DNA from: Belnapia moabensis DSM 16746
Lineage (GTDB): Bacteria; Pseudomonadota; Alphaproteobacteria; Acetobacterales; Acetobacteraceae
Direction of reading: 5' to 3'
NCBI RefSeq assembly: GCF_000745835.1
Contig: NZ_JQKB01000021.1
Location: 28,446-92,445 of the forward strand
DNA length: 64,000 nucleotides
Shown here: piece by piece, positions 28,063-37,365 of the stretch
Layout: every line of letters begins with the position of its first letter
Position numbering within the stretch: position 1 is the first letter of the stretch
Notes under the pieces: model-generated
The model's database searches: none
The model's input: only the letters and a program-made list of their open reading frames with translations
What the model was told of the DNA's origin: nothing
Made by a program: the position numbers and the translations under genes

Positions 28063-30180
28063 GTGCCAGAGGAAGGCCGAGGAGCGGCACCCGATATCGA
28101 CGCGATCCGCAGCTTCGCCGAGCCGGCGCCGCACCCGATCGTCGTGGTCGCCGGCCCGACCCATCGCCTGCTCTATGCCAACCTGGCCTTTGCCGCCGCC
28201 TGCGGCCAGGACCGCGCTGCGCTGGACTGCCGCCCCGCGGCCGAGCTTTTCCCGGCCATCGCCGAAGGCGGGCACTTGGCACCGCTCGACCTGGTGCGTA
28301 CCACCGGCCGACCCTTCCGCGCCGAGGCCAGGCGGCTGCCCTTCGGCGACGCGGACCGGTTCTGGGATGTCGAGGCTTCGGCGCTGCGGGCCCGCGACGG
28401 CATCATCACCGGCGTCCTCGTCCAACTGCGCGACGTGACGGCGCTGCGCAGCCGGCTGCACAAGGCCGAGGCTGCCGCCGCCGTGCTGGATGCGGTGCTG
28501 GAGCACGCGCCGCTCGGCCTTGCCATCGCCGGGCCGGAAGGGCGGCTGCTGCGGCTGAGCCGACACGGCCTCGCCTTCGCGGGGAGGGATCTCGCCGAGC
28601 GTCTAGCCGGCGCGCCGGCCTCCGCCGGTTGGGAGGTGGTACGCCGTGAGGGCGAGCCGCCGGTCGAGCCGGAGGCCCTGCCGCTAGCCCGCGCCCTCGC
28701 CAGCGGCGAAGCGGTGGTGCGCGAGCCCTGGCAACTTCGCGCCTGGGACGGCGCCGAGCGCAGCCTCGAGTGCAGCGCGGCCCCAGTGCGCGGCCGCAGC
28801 GGCCGCATCGCCGGCGGCATCCTCGCCTGGACCGATCCGCCAGAGACCGGCATCGGCCTCGATACCCGCTACCGCGCCCTGGTGGAGGCCGGCGCCGTCG
28901 CCGTCTGGACCGCCGCGGCGGATGGGGCGGTGGTGAGCCTCGGCGGCTGGGGAGCCTTCACCGGCCAGACCCCGGCGCAATCGGTCGGTTGGGGCTGGCT
29001 GGAAGCAATTCACCCGGAGGAACGCGAGCGTGTCCGTGAGGATTGGACTCGCGCCGTCGCCACCGGCAAGACCTTTGAGGCGGAGTACCGGCTCCGCGGC
29101 CCGGGCGGCGCCTGGCGCTGGATGGCGGTGCGGGCCGCGCCGTTGCGCGACATGCGTGGGCGGGTCGTCGAATGGCTCGGCGTCAATACCGACATCGATG
29201 CGCGCAAGCGGGCCGAACGAGCCCTGCGCGACAGCGAGGCGCGCTTCCGCACCCTCGCCGAGGCCATGCCGCACCTAGTTTGGCAGACCGATGCGAATGG
29301 GGAGCCGGACTACGTCAATTCCCGCTGGCAGGAGCTGACCGGCCTCGACCTGCCGCAGCTTCGCGGCGGTGGCTGGCTCGCCGTGGTGCATCCCGAGGAC
29401 CGCCAGCCCCTCGCCGCCGCCTGGGTCGCGGCCCGGGCCGAGGGCCGGGACTACGATGTCGATGCCAGGCTGCGCGACCGCACGGGCCGCTACCGCTGGC
29501 ACCGGGTGAAGGCCGCCCCGGTCTGCAATGCTGCCGGCCTGGTCCGCCACTGGGTCGGCACCTGCACCGATACCGAGGAGCGCCACATCGCCGAGGACCG
29601 GCTGCGCGAGGCGCTCGCCGCCCGCGAGCAGCTGGCCCGTGAGGCCGATCACCGCATCAAGAACAGCCTGCAACTGGTCGCTGCCCTGCTCCGCCTCCAG
29701 GCCGGGCGGGTGGAGGAGCCGGCGGCGCGTGAGGCGCTGGAAGCGGCGACCGCCCGGGTCCAGGCCGTGGCCGAGGCGCATCGCGCCCTGCAGCAGAGCC
29801 CGGATTTCCGCAACATCCGCCTCTCCGACATGCTGCGCGAGCTGGCCGCCGGCGCGGCCGTGCAGCACCCGGCCGCCGATATCCGCACCGAGGCGCCCGA
29901 GGAGCTGACCCTCGATGCCGAGCGCGCCATCCCCCTCGCCCTCATCCTGTCGGAACTGGTGACCCAGGCGCTGCGTCATGGCGGCCCGGTGCGACTCTCC
30001 GCCCGGCTGGACGGAGACGCGATCCTTGCCGAGGTCGAAGGCCAGGGCGACGGCCCGGGCCACGGTGGCAAGGCGGGGCTCGGCCAGACGGTGGTGAAGG
30101 CGCTGGCGCGGCAGATCGCCGCCGCGCTGACGGAAGGGGAGGGAAGAGTGACCCTCCGCCTGCTTCAGGAACCCAATTAG
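28063..30180 (+). CDS. Multi-PAS sensor histidine kinase (HisKA_2 type)
   Basis: A 705-residue soluble kinase without membrane segments. It has several PAS/PAC units, with clear PAS signatures near 270-390 (LGGWGAFTGQTPAQSVGWGW, then RWMAVRAAPLRDMRGRVVEW) and near 395-515 (PHLVWQTDANGEPDYVNSRW). The H-box is EADHRIKNSLQLVAALLRLQ, which is the HisKA_2/HWE-like class; an ATPase region with ILSELVTQALRHG follows. The final ATPase lobe is short (KAGLGQTVVKALARQI). The GTG at 28063 has GAGGAG about 8 nt upstream. The stop overlaps the stop of convergent aroK-aroB in TTAG. Light or redox cofactor sensing is possible but not shown. Confidence 0.88.
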   Translation: MPEEGRGAAPDIDAIRSFAEPAPHPIVVVAGPTHRLLYANLAFAAACGQDRAALDCRPAAELFPAIAEGGHLAPLDLVRTTGRPFRAEARRLPFGDADRFWDVEASALRARDGIITGVLVQLRDVTALRSRLHKAEAAAAVLDAVLEHAPLGLAIAGPEGRLLRLSRHGLAFAGRDLAERLAGAPASAGWEVVRREGEPPVEPEALPLARALASGEAVVREPWQLRAWDGAERSLECSAAPVRGRSGRIAGGILAWTDPPETGIGLDTRYRALVEAGAVAVWTAAADGAVVSLGGWGAFTGQTPAQSVGWGWLEAIHPEERERVREDWTRAVATGKTFEAEYRLRGPGGAWRWMAVRAAPLRDMRGRVVEWLGVNTDIDARKRAERALRDSEARFRTLAEAMPHLVWQTDANGEPDYVNSRWQELTGLDLPQLRGGGWLAVVHPEDRQPLAAAWVAARAEGRDYDVDARLRDRTGRYRWHRVKAAPVCNAAGLVRHWVGTCTDTEERHIAEDRLREALAAREQLAREADHRIKNSLQLVAALLRLQAGRVEEPAAREALEAATARVQAVAEAHRALQQSPDFRNIRLSDMLRELAAGAAVQHPAADIRTEAPEELTLDAERAIPLALILSELVTQALRHGGPVRLSARLDGDAILAEVEGQGDGPGHGGKAGLGQTVVKALARQIAAALTEGEGRVTLRLLQEPN

Positions 30181-31919
30181 GCCTCGCAGCCCTCATCCAG
30201 CAGCAGCCGCTCGACCGTCTCCGGCGGCACGTCGCCCGCGGTGAAGGCCTCGCCCGGCCCGCGCAGCAGCACGAAGCGCAGCGCTCCCTCCCGCGCCTTC
30301 TTGTCCTTCCGCATCCGCCCGAGCAGCGACGCCGCCGAGAAGCGCCGCGGCAGGTCGCCGATCCGCGCCGGCATGCCGCAGGCCTGGAGATGGGCGATCA
30401 CCCGCCCCGGCAATTCCTGGCTGCAATGGCCGAGCCGCGCCGAGAGGCTGGCGGCGAGGCCAAGCCCCACCCCCACCGCCTCGCCATGCAGCAGCATCCC
30501 GCCATAGCCGCACTCCGCCTCCAGCGCATGGCCGAAGGTATGGCCGAGATTGAGCAGCGCCCGGCCGCCCTCCTCAGTCTCCTCCCGCTCGTCGCCGGCG
30601 ACGACGGAGGATTTCAGCCGGCAGCTCTCGAGCACCGCCGTCACCAGCGCTTCCCGGTCGCCGGCGACGAGGGCCGGCCCATGCGTCTCGCACCAGCGCC
30701 AGAGCCGCTCGCCGGATAGCAGCCCGTGCTTTGCCACCTCGGCATAGCCGGCGCGCAACTCCCTCACCGGCAGCGTGCCGAGCGTCACCGTATCGGCCAG
30801 CACCAGCCGCGGCTGGTGGAAGGCGCCGACCAGGTTCTTGCCGAGCGACAGGTTCACACCTGTCTTGCCCCCGACCGAGCTGTCCACCTGGGCCAGCAGC
30901 GTCGTCGGCAGCTGGACGAAGGGGAGGCCGCGCAGTGCGATCGCGGCGGCGAAGCCGGCCAGGTCGCCCACCACCCCGCCGCCGAGCGCCAGCACCGCCG
31001 TCCGCCGGTCGGCCCCGGCCGCCAGCATCCGCTCCAGCACCGCCTGCACCTGGCCGAGGGTCTTGCTCACCTCGCCGGCCGGCACGGCGATCTCGGCGAG
31101 GATGGCGGTGCCGGTCTCGGCGAGGCCGGCCCGCAGCGCCGGAAGGTGCAGCGGCCCGACAACCTCGTCCGTCACCACCACCACTCGCCGGGCCGGCAGC
31201 ACCGGAGCGAGGAGCGCCCCCGCCCGCGCCAGCAACCCCTCGCCGACCAGGATCTCATAGCCGCGCTCGCCGAGCGGCACGGACAGGCGGGAGGGCGGCT
31301 GCCAGCCCTCCAGCGCCTGCTGCACCCGGCGGGTGGTGACCTCGGGGCTCTCGTCGGAACAGGCGATCACGATATCGGCCTCGGCATAGAGGGGGTGGCG
31401 CGCCACCATCAGCCGTTCCAGCACTTCAGCCGGATCGGCGTTGAGGAACATCGGCCGGTGCTCCCGCCCGGCGACGCGCTTCAGCAGCGTCGCCATGCGG
31501 CAGTGCAGCCAGACCGAGACGGCGCCGGAAGCGCGGATGGCGTCGCGGGTGCGGGCATCGACGAAGGCGCCGCCACCGGTCGCCAGGACCAGGGGCGGCC
31601 CGGCCAGCAGCCGGGCGATCACCCGCCGCTCGCCGTCGCGGAAATGCGCCTCGCCGTAGCGGGCGAAGATGTCGGTGATGGGCAGCCCGGCGGCCGCCTC
31701 GATCTCCGCATCCGCATCGAGGAAGGGCAGGCCGAGGCGCAGCGCCAGGCGCCGGCCGATGGAGGTCTTGCCCGCCCCCGGCATGCCGACCAGCACGATG
31801 CTGCGCGCCGGCAGCCGAGCAGGCGAGGGCGCGGGCTCGGCCGGGCCGGTCCAGACGGCGGCGTCCGGGGCCTGGGCTGCGCCCAGTGGAACGATGGCAT
31901 TGGCGGTGTTGCGCGACAC
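30177..31919 (-). CDS. aroKB: Fused shikimate kinase / 3-dehydroquinate synthase
   Basis: A 580-residue bifunctional enzyme of the shikimate pathway. Residues about 35-215 are shikimate kinase (Walker A GMPGAGKTSIGRRLA, DADAEIE, FRDGERRVI, LATGGGAFV). Residues about 220-580 are 3-dehydroquinate synthase (ALGGGVVGDLAGFAAAI, LPTTLLAQVDSSVGGKTGVN, LNLGHTFGHALE). In many bacteria these are adjacent genes; here one continuous frame covers both, with a short GWQPPSR junction. The domain content is seen directly. An upstream Pro/Ala-rich leader of about 35 residues is not conserved. Confidence 0.94.
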   Translation of the reverse strand: MSRNTANAIVPLGAAQAPDAAVWTGPAEPAPSPARLPARSIVLVGMPGAGKTSIGRRLALRLGLPFLDADAEIEAAAGLPITDIFARYGEAHFRDGERRVIARLLAGPPLVLATGGGAFVDARTRDAIRASGAVSVWLHCRMATLLKRVAGREHRPMFLNADPAEVLERLMVARHPLYAEADIVIACSDESPEVTTRRVQQALEGWQPPSRLSVPLGERGYEILVGEGLLARAGALLAPVLPARRVVVVTDEVVGPLHLPALRAGLAETGTAILAEIAVPAGEVSKTLGQVQAVLERMLAAGADRRTAVLALGGGVVGDLAGFAAAIALRGLPFVQLPTTLLAQVDSSVGGKTGVNLSLGKNLVGAFHQPRLVLADTVTLGTLPVRELRAGYAEVAKHGLLSGERLWRWCETHGPALVAGDREALVTAVLESCRLKSSVVAGDEREETEEGGRALLNLGHTFGHALEAECGYGGMLLHGEAVGVGLGLAASLSARLGHCSQELPGRVIAHLQACGMPARIGDLPRRFSAASLLGRMRKDKKAREGALRFVLLRGPGEAFTAGDVPPETVERLLLDEGCEA

Positions 31920-32008
31920 GATGCGGAGAGGCTAGCACACCGCGGCCCCGATGCGATGGGGCGGCTTCGTTGCGGAAGCCGGTAGTTTCTCCAGGAGCTC
32001 AGCCGCCC

Positions 32009-32155
32009 ATGTTCCGCCGCCCCATCCTGCTGCTGGCCGTGATCCTGCTTGCCCTGGTGGCGGCCGGGCTGCTGGCGCTGGGCGCCTTCCCACCCGCCGC
32101 CACTCCGACCGCTGTGGAGCGCGTCTTGCCGAACGACCGCTTCCAGACCCGCTGA
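32009..32155 (+). CDS. Small membrane protein, 48 aa
   Basis: A 48-residue ORF with one hydrophobic helix (ILLLAVILLALVAAGLLALG) and a short polar tail (ERVLPNDRFQTR). CAGGAG lies about 13 nt upstream of the ATG. It sits between divergent aroK-aroB and xerD, ending 4 nt before the proposed xerD start. No family was recognised. Confidence 0.55.
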   Translation: MFRRPILLLAVILLALVAAGLLALGAFPPAATPTAVERVLPNDRFQTR

Positions 32156-32159
32156 CCCC

Positions 32160-33101
32160 TTGGCCGGCGCCCTCCGCGAGTCATTCCTCGAGATGCTGGC
32201 GGCCGAGCGAGGCGCCGCCCGCAACACCCTGGCCGCCTACGCGGCCGATCTCGAGGATTTCGCCGCCTTCTGCGCCCGCCTCGGCCTGGCGCCCGAGGCG
32301 GCGGGGCCAGAGCCGCTCAGCGACTATCTCCGTTCGCTGGCCGATCTCGGCCTGAAGCCGCGGACAGCGGCGCGGCGCCTCTCCGCGCTCCGCCAGTTCT
32401 ACCGGTTCCTCGCCCGCGAGGGCATCCGGCCCGACGACCCGACCGAGCTGCTGGACGGCCCCCGCCCGACGCCGTCCCTGCCCAAGCCCCTCGCCGAGGA
32501 GGAAGTCACGGCCCTGCTCGCCGGCGCCGCCACCCTGCCGAAGGGCCGCGGCCCACTGGCCGTCGCCGCGATCGAGCTGCTCTACGGCGCCGGGCTGCGC
32601 GCCACCGAGCTGGTCACGCTCCCCGCATCGGCGCTGCGCGCCGACCAGCCGATGATCGCGCTGCGCGGCAAGGGTGGGCGGGAGCGGCTGGTGCCCATCT
32701 CCCCCCGCGCCCGCGAAGCCGCCGCCGAGGCCCGCGCCGGGGAGGAGGATGCGCCCCCTGGCGACCGCCGCCGCCGCTGGCTCTTCCCCTCGCGCGGCGC
32801 GGCCGGGCACATGACCCGTCAGGGCCTCGGCCTGCTGCTGAAGGAGGCGGCGCTGGCGGCCGGCATCGCGCCGGAACGCGTCTCCCCGCATGTCCTGCGG
32901 CATTCCTTCGCCAGCCACCTTCTGGCCCGCGGCGCGGATCTGCGCAGCCTGCAGATCCTGCTCGGCCATGCCGACATCGCCACCACCCAGATCTACACCA
33001 AGGTGATGGAGGAGCGGCTGCGGGCGCTGGTCGAGGCGCACCACCCGCTGGCGGAGGCCGATCCGCCGCCCCCGCTTCCGCGCTCGCAGCTTTTCGGCTA
33101 A
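32160..33101 (+). CDS. xerD: Tyrosine recombinase XerD
   Basis: A 313-residue site-specific recombinase resolving chromosome dimers at dif with XerC and FtsK. The N-terminal SAM-like domain (FLEMLAAERGAARNTLAAYA) is followed by the catalytic domain. The catalytic residues lie in GAGLRATELVTL (Arg), HVLRHSFASHLL (His-x-x-Arg), LLGHADIATTQIY (His) and the Tyr of QIYTKV. The TTG at 32160 gives the family-length N-terminus; the ATG at 32049 would overlap the small ORF in another frame. The start remains uncertain because no clear ribosome site is seen. accA follows 11 bp downstream. Confidence 0.88.
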   Translation: MAGALRESFLEMLAAERGAARNTLAAYAADLEDFAAFCARLGLAPEAAGPEPLSDYLRSLADLGLKPRTAARRLSALRQFYRFLAREGIRPDDPTELLDGPRPTPSLPKPLAEEEVTALLAGAATLPKGRGPLAVAAIELLYGAGLRATELVTLPASALRADQPMIALRGKGGRERLVPISPRAREAAAEARAGEEDAPPGDRRRRWLFPSRGAAGHMTRQGLGLLLKEAALAAGIAPERVSPHVLRHSFASHLLARGADLRSLQILLGHADIATTQIYTKVMEERLRALVEAHHPLAEADPPPPLPRSQLFG

Positions 33102-33112
33102 CCCCGCCCGCC

Positions 33113-34069
33113 ATGCGCCACTTCCTGGATTTCGAGAAGCCGATCGCCGAGCTGGAAGGCAAGATCGAGGAGCTGCGTCGGACCTCCGATGCCGGCGGGA
33201 TCGATGTCGCCGAGGAGGTCGCGCGGATGCGCGACAAGGCGCAGGTCCTGCTGAAGACCACCTACGCCAAGCTCTCGCCCTGGCAGAAGACCCTGGTCGC
33301 CCGCCACCCCGACCGGCCGAAATGCCTCGACTACATCCGCGCCCATATCGAGGAGTGGACGCCGCTGGCCGGCGACCGCGCCTTCGCGGACGATGCGGCG
33401 GTGGTCGGCGGCCTCGGGCGCTTCCGCGGCCGCGCCGTCGCCGTGTTGGGCACGGAGAAGGGCAGCGACACCGAGAGCCGCGTGCTGCACAATTTCGGCA
33501 TGGCCCGTCCGGAGGGCTACCGCAAGGCCCGCCGCATCATGGAACTCGCCAGCCGCTTCGGCCTGCCCATCCTCTCCTTCGTCGACACCGCCGGCGCCTT
33601 CCCCGGCATCGAGGCCGAGGCGCGAGGCCAGGCCGAGGCCATCGCCCGCTCCATCGAGGCGGGGCTCGAAGCACCGGTGCCCTTCGTCGCCACCATCATC
33701 GGCGAGGGCGGCTCGGGCGGCGCCATCGCGCTGGCTGCGGCCGACCGTATCCTGATGCTGGAGCATTCGGTCTATTCGGTCATCAGCCCCGAAGGCTGCG
33801 CCAGCATCCTCTGGCGCGACGCCGCCCAGGCCTCGACCGCGGCCGAGGCGCTGAAGCTCACCGCGGAAGATCTCCGCCGCCTCAACCTTGTCGATGCCGT
33901 GGTGCCAGAGCCGATGGGCGGCGCTCATCGCGACCCGGAGGCGGCGCTCGCCGCGGTCGGCGACAAGGTCTGGGAAAGCCTGGAGCCGCTGCTGGCGCTG
34001 GACGGCGCCACGCTGCGCGCCCGCCGCCGGGAGAAATTCCTGGAGATGGGCCGCAACAGCGTGGTTTGA
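33113..34069 (+). CDS. accA: Acetyl-CoA carboxylase carboxyltransferase subunit alpha
   Basis: A 318-residue subunit that, with AccD, transfers carboxyl from carboxybiotin to acetyl-CoA for fatty-acid synthesis. The N-terminus MRHFLDFEKPIAELEGKIEE and the core GMARPEGYRKARRIMELASR are typical. So are the crotonase-like oxyanion loops SFVDTAGAFPGIEAEARGQ and IGEGGSGGAIALAAADRILM. It lies 11 bp after xerD, a common order in alphaproteobacteria. Confidence 0.96.
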   Translation: MRHFLDFEKPIAELEGKIEELRRTSDAGGIDVAEEVARMRDKAQVLLKTTYAKLSPWQKTLVARHPDRPKCLDYIRAHIEEWTPLAGDRAFADDAAVVGGLGRFRGRAVAVLGTEKGSDTESRVLHNFGMARPEGYRKARRIMELASRFGLPILSFVDTAGAFPGIEAEARGQAEAIARSIEAGLEAPVPFVATIIGEGGSGGAIALAAADRILMLEHSVYSVISPEGCASILWRDAAQASTAAEALKLTAEDLRRLNLVDAVVPEPMGGAHRDPEAALAAVGDKVWESLEPLLALDGATLRARRREKFLEMGRNSVV

Positions 34070-34073
34070 CGGC

Positions 34074-35978
34074 TCAGGCCGGCGCCGGCGCCACTCCGAG
34101 CGGCGGCGGCGCCTCCGGCCGGGGCGCCGGGGCGGTGAGCACCGGTGCCGGTGCCGTGCCGCTCGCCTCCACGGCCAGGTCCTGCGCCTCGGCCAGGCTC
34201 ATCGCCAGTTGCAGCGGCGCCGATTCGCCTTCCGCCCGCAAAGCCTTGGCGAGCACGCCCTGACCCTCCTCTCCACCATCCGGCGACCAGGCCAGGGCGA
34301 TGGCCGGCACGCCCGGCAGACGCCGCCGCGCACGGCGCAGCAGGTAGCGAGCCGTCGCGCTGCTGCTGCCGCCTTCCAGCAGACACAGGCAGATGAGGCG
34401 CGGCGGCGCGCCCGGCACGGCACTCACCCCGCCCACCTGCACGCCGAAGCCGCGTCGCGCCAGCACCTGGGCCAGCATGCTGGCGGCCAGCGCATCGAAA
34501 GGGCCGCGACCGGGCAGGCAGAGCACCGCCCCCGGCACGTGCCATGCGGCAGGCACAGGCTCCGGCAGGGCCTCGCCCTCGGGCGGCGGCGGGTCCTCTT
34601 CCTCCTCCAGGTCCTCGATCAGCAACTCGACGCTGCGCAGCAGGGCATCGCGCCGTTCCGGCCTGAGGGCGCCATGCACCGCATCCGCCTGGGCGAGGCG
34701 CAGCGCCGGCAGCGCCACCGCATCGAGATACTCGGCGAGGGGCTTGTCCTTCAGGCAACGCTCCGCCTGCTCGGCGAGCGCATTGGCGTCGCCTGCCAGC
34801 GCCCGCTGGTAGAAGGTCTCCTCCGGGTCGAGCGGAGGCCGGTCGCCCAGCATCACCTCAAGGAATTCCAGCCGGTCCACATGCCGCCCGAGCACCACGA
34901 GGCAGACCGTCAGCGGCACCGCCAGCAGCAGCCCGACCGGCCCCCAGAGCCAGGTCCAGAAAGTCGCCGCCGCGATGACGGCAATCGGCGAGAGGCCGGT
35001 CGAATGGCCGAAGACCATCGGCTCGACCACCTGGCCCATCAGCATCTCGCTGATGCCGAACAGCACTGCCACCCAGATCAGCGTCGACCAGCCTGGATCG
35101 ACGGCCAGCGCCAGCAGCAGCGGCCCGCTCACGGTGATGAAGACGCCGATGAAGGGCACGAAGCGCATCAGTCCGGCGACGAAGCCCCAGAGCAGGGGGT
35201 TGGGGATGCCGATGGCCCAGAGCGCGGCAGCGATGAAGGCGCCGAACAGGGCATTCATCCCGGTCTGCGCCAGGAAGAAGCGGGAGAGGCGGTAGGCCGC
35301 GTCGTCCATCGCCGCCATGGTGCGGTGCAGGTCGCGCGCGCCGGCCAGACGGATCAGCCGGTCGCGCAGGTCCTCGCGGTAGAGCAGGATGAAGATGACG
35401 AGGATGACGACGATGCCGGCCGTCGCCAGCGGCCCGAGTAGCGGCTCCGCCACGCTGCGGAGCATGTCGAAGGGCGTTGGATCGGGCGTGTGGATCTCGA
35501 CCGGCATCGGCGGCCGCACCGGATCGCCCGAGACGGCCGGTGCGGGACCTTCCCGGCCGCCCATGCCATGGCCGACGGCCTGGACGGCGCCGCTCAACCG
35601 GTCGATCCAGCCGCCGGCGCTCTGCAGGCCGGAGAGCTTCTGGCGGATGGTCGCCTGGTAGCTCGGCAGGTTCTCGGCGAGCAGCGTCGCCTGCCGCCCC
35701 ATCAGCCCGCCGATGCCGAAGATGATGGTGCAGGCCAGCAGCACGGTGATGACGACAGCCGCCGAACGCGGCATGCGGACCCGTCGCAGCAGGCGCACCA
35801 CCGGCGCCAGCACGAAGGAGAGCAGCACCGCCAGCACCAGCGGCACCAGCAGCTCCCGGCCGAAATAGAGCACGGCGATGATAAGGAGCGCGCCCTGGAG
35901 CATCTGCAGGCCGGAGGCGGGGGTGCCTGCCGCGCTCAGGCCGCGGGTTGGCGCAGGGGCAGGTCGTGATTCAGGCAT
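34074..35978 (-). CDS. AI-2E family (PerM-like) transporter with extra C-terminal domain
   Basis: A 634-residue membrane protein. Residues about 25-385 carry the AI-2E/PerM multi-helix pattern (FGRELLVPLVLAVLLSFVLA, GFVAGLMRFVPFIGVFITVS, FGHSTGLSPIAVIAAATFW). Unlike the usual form of about 350 residues, it has a cytoplasmic tail of about 240 residues. Part of the tail (about 475-580; AVLCLPGRGPFDALAASMLA, then VLARRGFGVQVGGV) resembles a Rossmann-like B12-binding or receiver-type fold without obvious catalytic residues. The real substrate of these permeases is mostly unknown. The ATG at 35978 gives MPESRPAP as the N-terminus. Confidence 0.85.
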   Translation of the reverse strand: MPESRPAPAPTRGLSAAGTPASGLQMLQGALLIIAVLYFGRELLVPLVLAVLLSFVLAPVVRLLRRVRMPRSAAVVITVLLACTIIFGIGGLMGRQATLLAENLPSYQATIRQKLSGLQSAGGWIDRLSGAVQAVGHGMGGREGPAPAVSGDPVRPPMPVEIHTPDPTPFDMLRSVAEPLLGPLATAGIVVILVIFILLYREDLRDRLIRLAGARDLHRTMAAMDDAAYRLSRFFLAQTGMNALFGAFIAAALWAIGIPNPLLWGFVAGLMRFVPFIGVFITVSGPLLLALAVDPGWSTLIWVAVLFGISEMLMGQVVEPMVFGHSTGLSPIAVIAAATFWTWLWGPVGLLLAVPLTVCLVVLGRHVDRLEFLEVMLGDRPPLDPEETFYQRALAGDANALAEQAERCLKDKPLAEYLDAVALPALRLAQADAVHGALRPERRDALLRSVELLIEDLEEEEDPPPPEGEALPEPVPAAWHVPGAVLCLPGRGPFDALAASMLAQVLARRGFGVQVGGVSAVPGAPPRLICLCLLEGGSSSATARYLLRRARRRLPGVPAIALAWSPDGGEEGQGVLAKALRAEGESAPLQLAMSLAEAQDLAVEASGTAPAPVLTAPAPRPEAPPPLGVAPAPA

Positions 35979-36058
35979 CCGGCCTCGGTTCCGTGGTCCT
36001 CGAGCCTCCATCAGCCCGCTTGAGGCGAACGCCGGTCCCGCGGTTCCGTTGCGTTGTC

Positions 36059-37237
36059 CTAGCTTTTCATCGGCGCCAATTCCCGCTCCACCACCGCCGC
36101 CAGCACACCCGCGCCATAGGGAATGGCCGCGTCGTTGAAGTCGTAATGCGGGTTGTGGACCTCGCAGCCGCCGGCCTCGCCCTCGCCATTGCCGACCAGG
36201 ATATAGGCGCCCGGCACCTCGGCCATCATGTAGGAGAAGTCCTCCGAGCCCATGGCCGGGATGCGGTTGCGGTCCACCGCCGCCGCGCCGACCATCCCGG
36301 CCGCGGCATCGGCGATCATGGCCGTCTGCTCCACGCCGTTCACCACCGGCACCGTGACCTCGCGGAAGTCGAGCCGCGCCTCGGCGCCGAAGCCCTCGGC
36401 GATGCTCGTCGCCAGCGCCCGCATCCGTTGCTCGATCAGCGCCATGGTCTCGGTGCGGAAGGCGCGGACGGTGCCGCGCAGCGAGACCTGGTCGGGGATG
36501 ACGTTGTAGGCCGTGCCGGCGCTGAAGCCGGTGACGCTGACGACGCCGGTATCGTTCGGCGCCACGTTGCGCCCGATGATCGACTGGTAGGCGGAGACGA
36601 TCGCCGCGCCGCAGACCACCGGGTCCACCGTGCTCTCCGGCCGCGCCCCATGCCCGCCCTTGCCCTGGACCACGAGGTCGAAGAAGGCGCAGCCCGCCAT
36701 CATCGCGCCGGTGCGGATGCCGTACTGCCCGACCGGCATGCCCGGCCGGTTGTGCAGCCCGTAGACGGCATTACAGGGGAAGCGGCGGAACAGACCCTCC
36801 TCCACCATCGCCCGCGCGCCGCCCTGGCCCTCCTCGGCCGGCTGGAAGATGAAATGGACGGTGCCGTTGAAGTTGCGTGTCTCGGCCAGGTAGCGGGCGG
36901 CGCCGAGCAGCATGGTGGTGTGCCCGTCATGGCCGCAGCCATGCATCTTGCCGGGGATGATGGAGCGATGGGCGAAGCCGTTCGCCTCGGGCATGTCGAG
37001 CGCATCCATGTCGGCACGCAGCCCGACCGTCCGGTCGCCGTTCCCCGCCCGCAGCACACCGACGAGGCCGGTGCGGCCGATGCCGCGATGCACCTCGATC
37101 CCCCAGGACTCCAGCCGCTCCGCCACCAGCGCGCTGGTCCGCACCTCCTCGAAGCCGGTTTCCGGATGGGCATGGAAATCCCGGCGCCAGGCGGTGAGTT
37201 CATCCTGGTACCGGCGGATATGCTCGATGGGATTCAC
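36059..37237 (-). CDS. M20 family metallo-amidohydrolase (hippurate-hydrolase-like)
   Basis: A 392-residue dizinc amidohydrolase of the HipO/IAL group that cleaves N-acyl amino acids. The start NPIEHIRRYQDELTAWRRDF precedes LRADMDALDMPE, the metal site MHGCGHDGHTTMLLGAA, FIFQPAEEGQGGARAMVEEG, and the late metal ligand in GSEDFSYMM. The bacterial dimerisation domain lies in the middle. The acyl specificity cannot be read from sequence. It is divergent from the methyltransferase at 37366. Confidence 0.92.
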   Translation of the reverse strand: MNPIEHIRRYQDELTAWRRDFHAHPETGFEEVRTSALVAERLESWGIEVHRGIGRTGLVGVLRAGNGDRTVGLRADMDALDMPEANGFAHRSIIPGKMHGCGHDGHTTMLLGAARYLAETRNFNGTVHFIFQPAEEGQGGARAMVEEGLFRRFPCNAVYGLHNRPGMPVGQYGIRTGAMMAGCAFFDLVVQGKGGHGARPESTVDPVVCGAAIVSAYQSIIGRNVAPNDTGVVSVTGFSAGTAYNVIPDQVSLRGTVRAFRTETMALIEQRMRALATSIAEGFGAEARLDFREVTVPVVNGVEQTAMIADAAAGMVGAAAVDRNRIPAMGSEDFSYMMAEVPGAYILVGNGEGEAGGCEVHNPHYDFNDAAIPYGAGVLAAVVERELAPMKS

Positions 37238-37365
37238 GTGGCTCTCCTGCGGTTGAGGTGGGCAAGCCCCACCGCTCTGCGCTATGCCTCTTGGGCTATC
37301 CCTGCGGGCTAAGCCTGCGACAGCACTGGGTCAACAACGTGGCGACCGAACACCAGACGGAGGAT

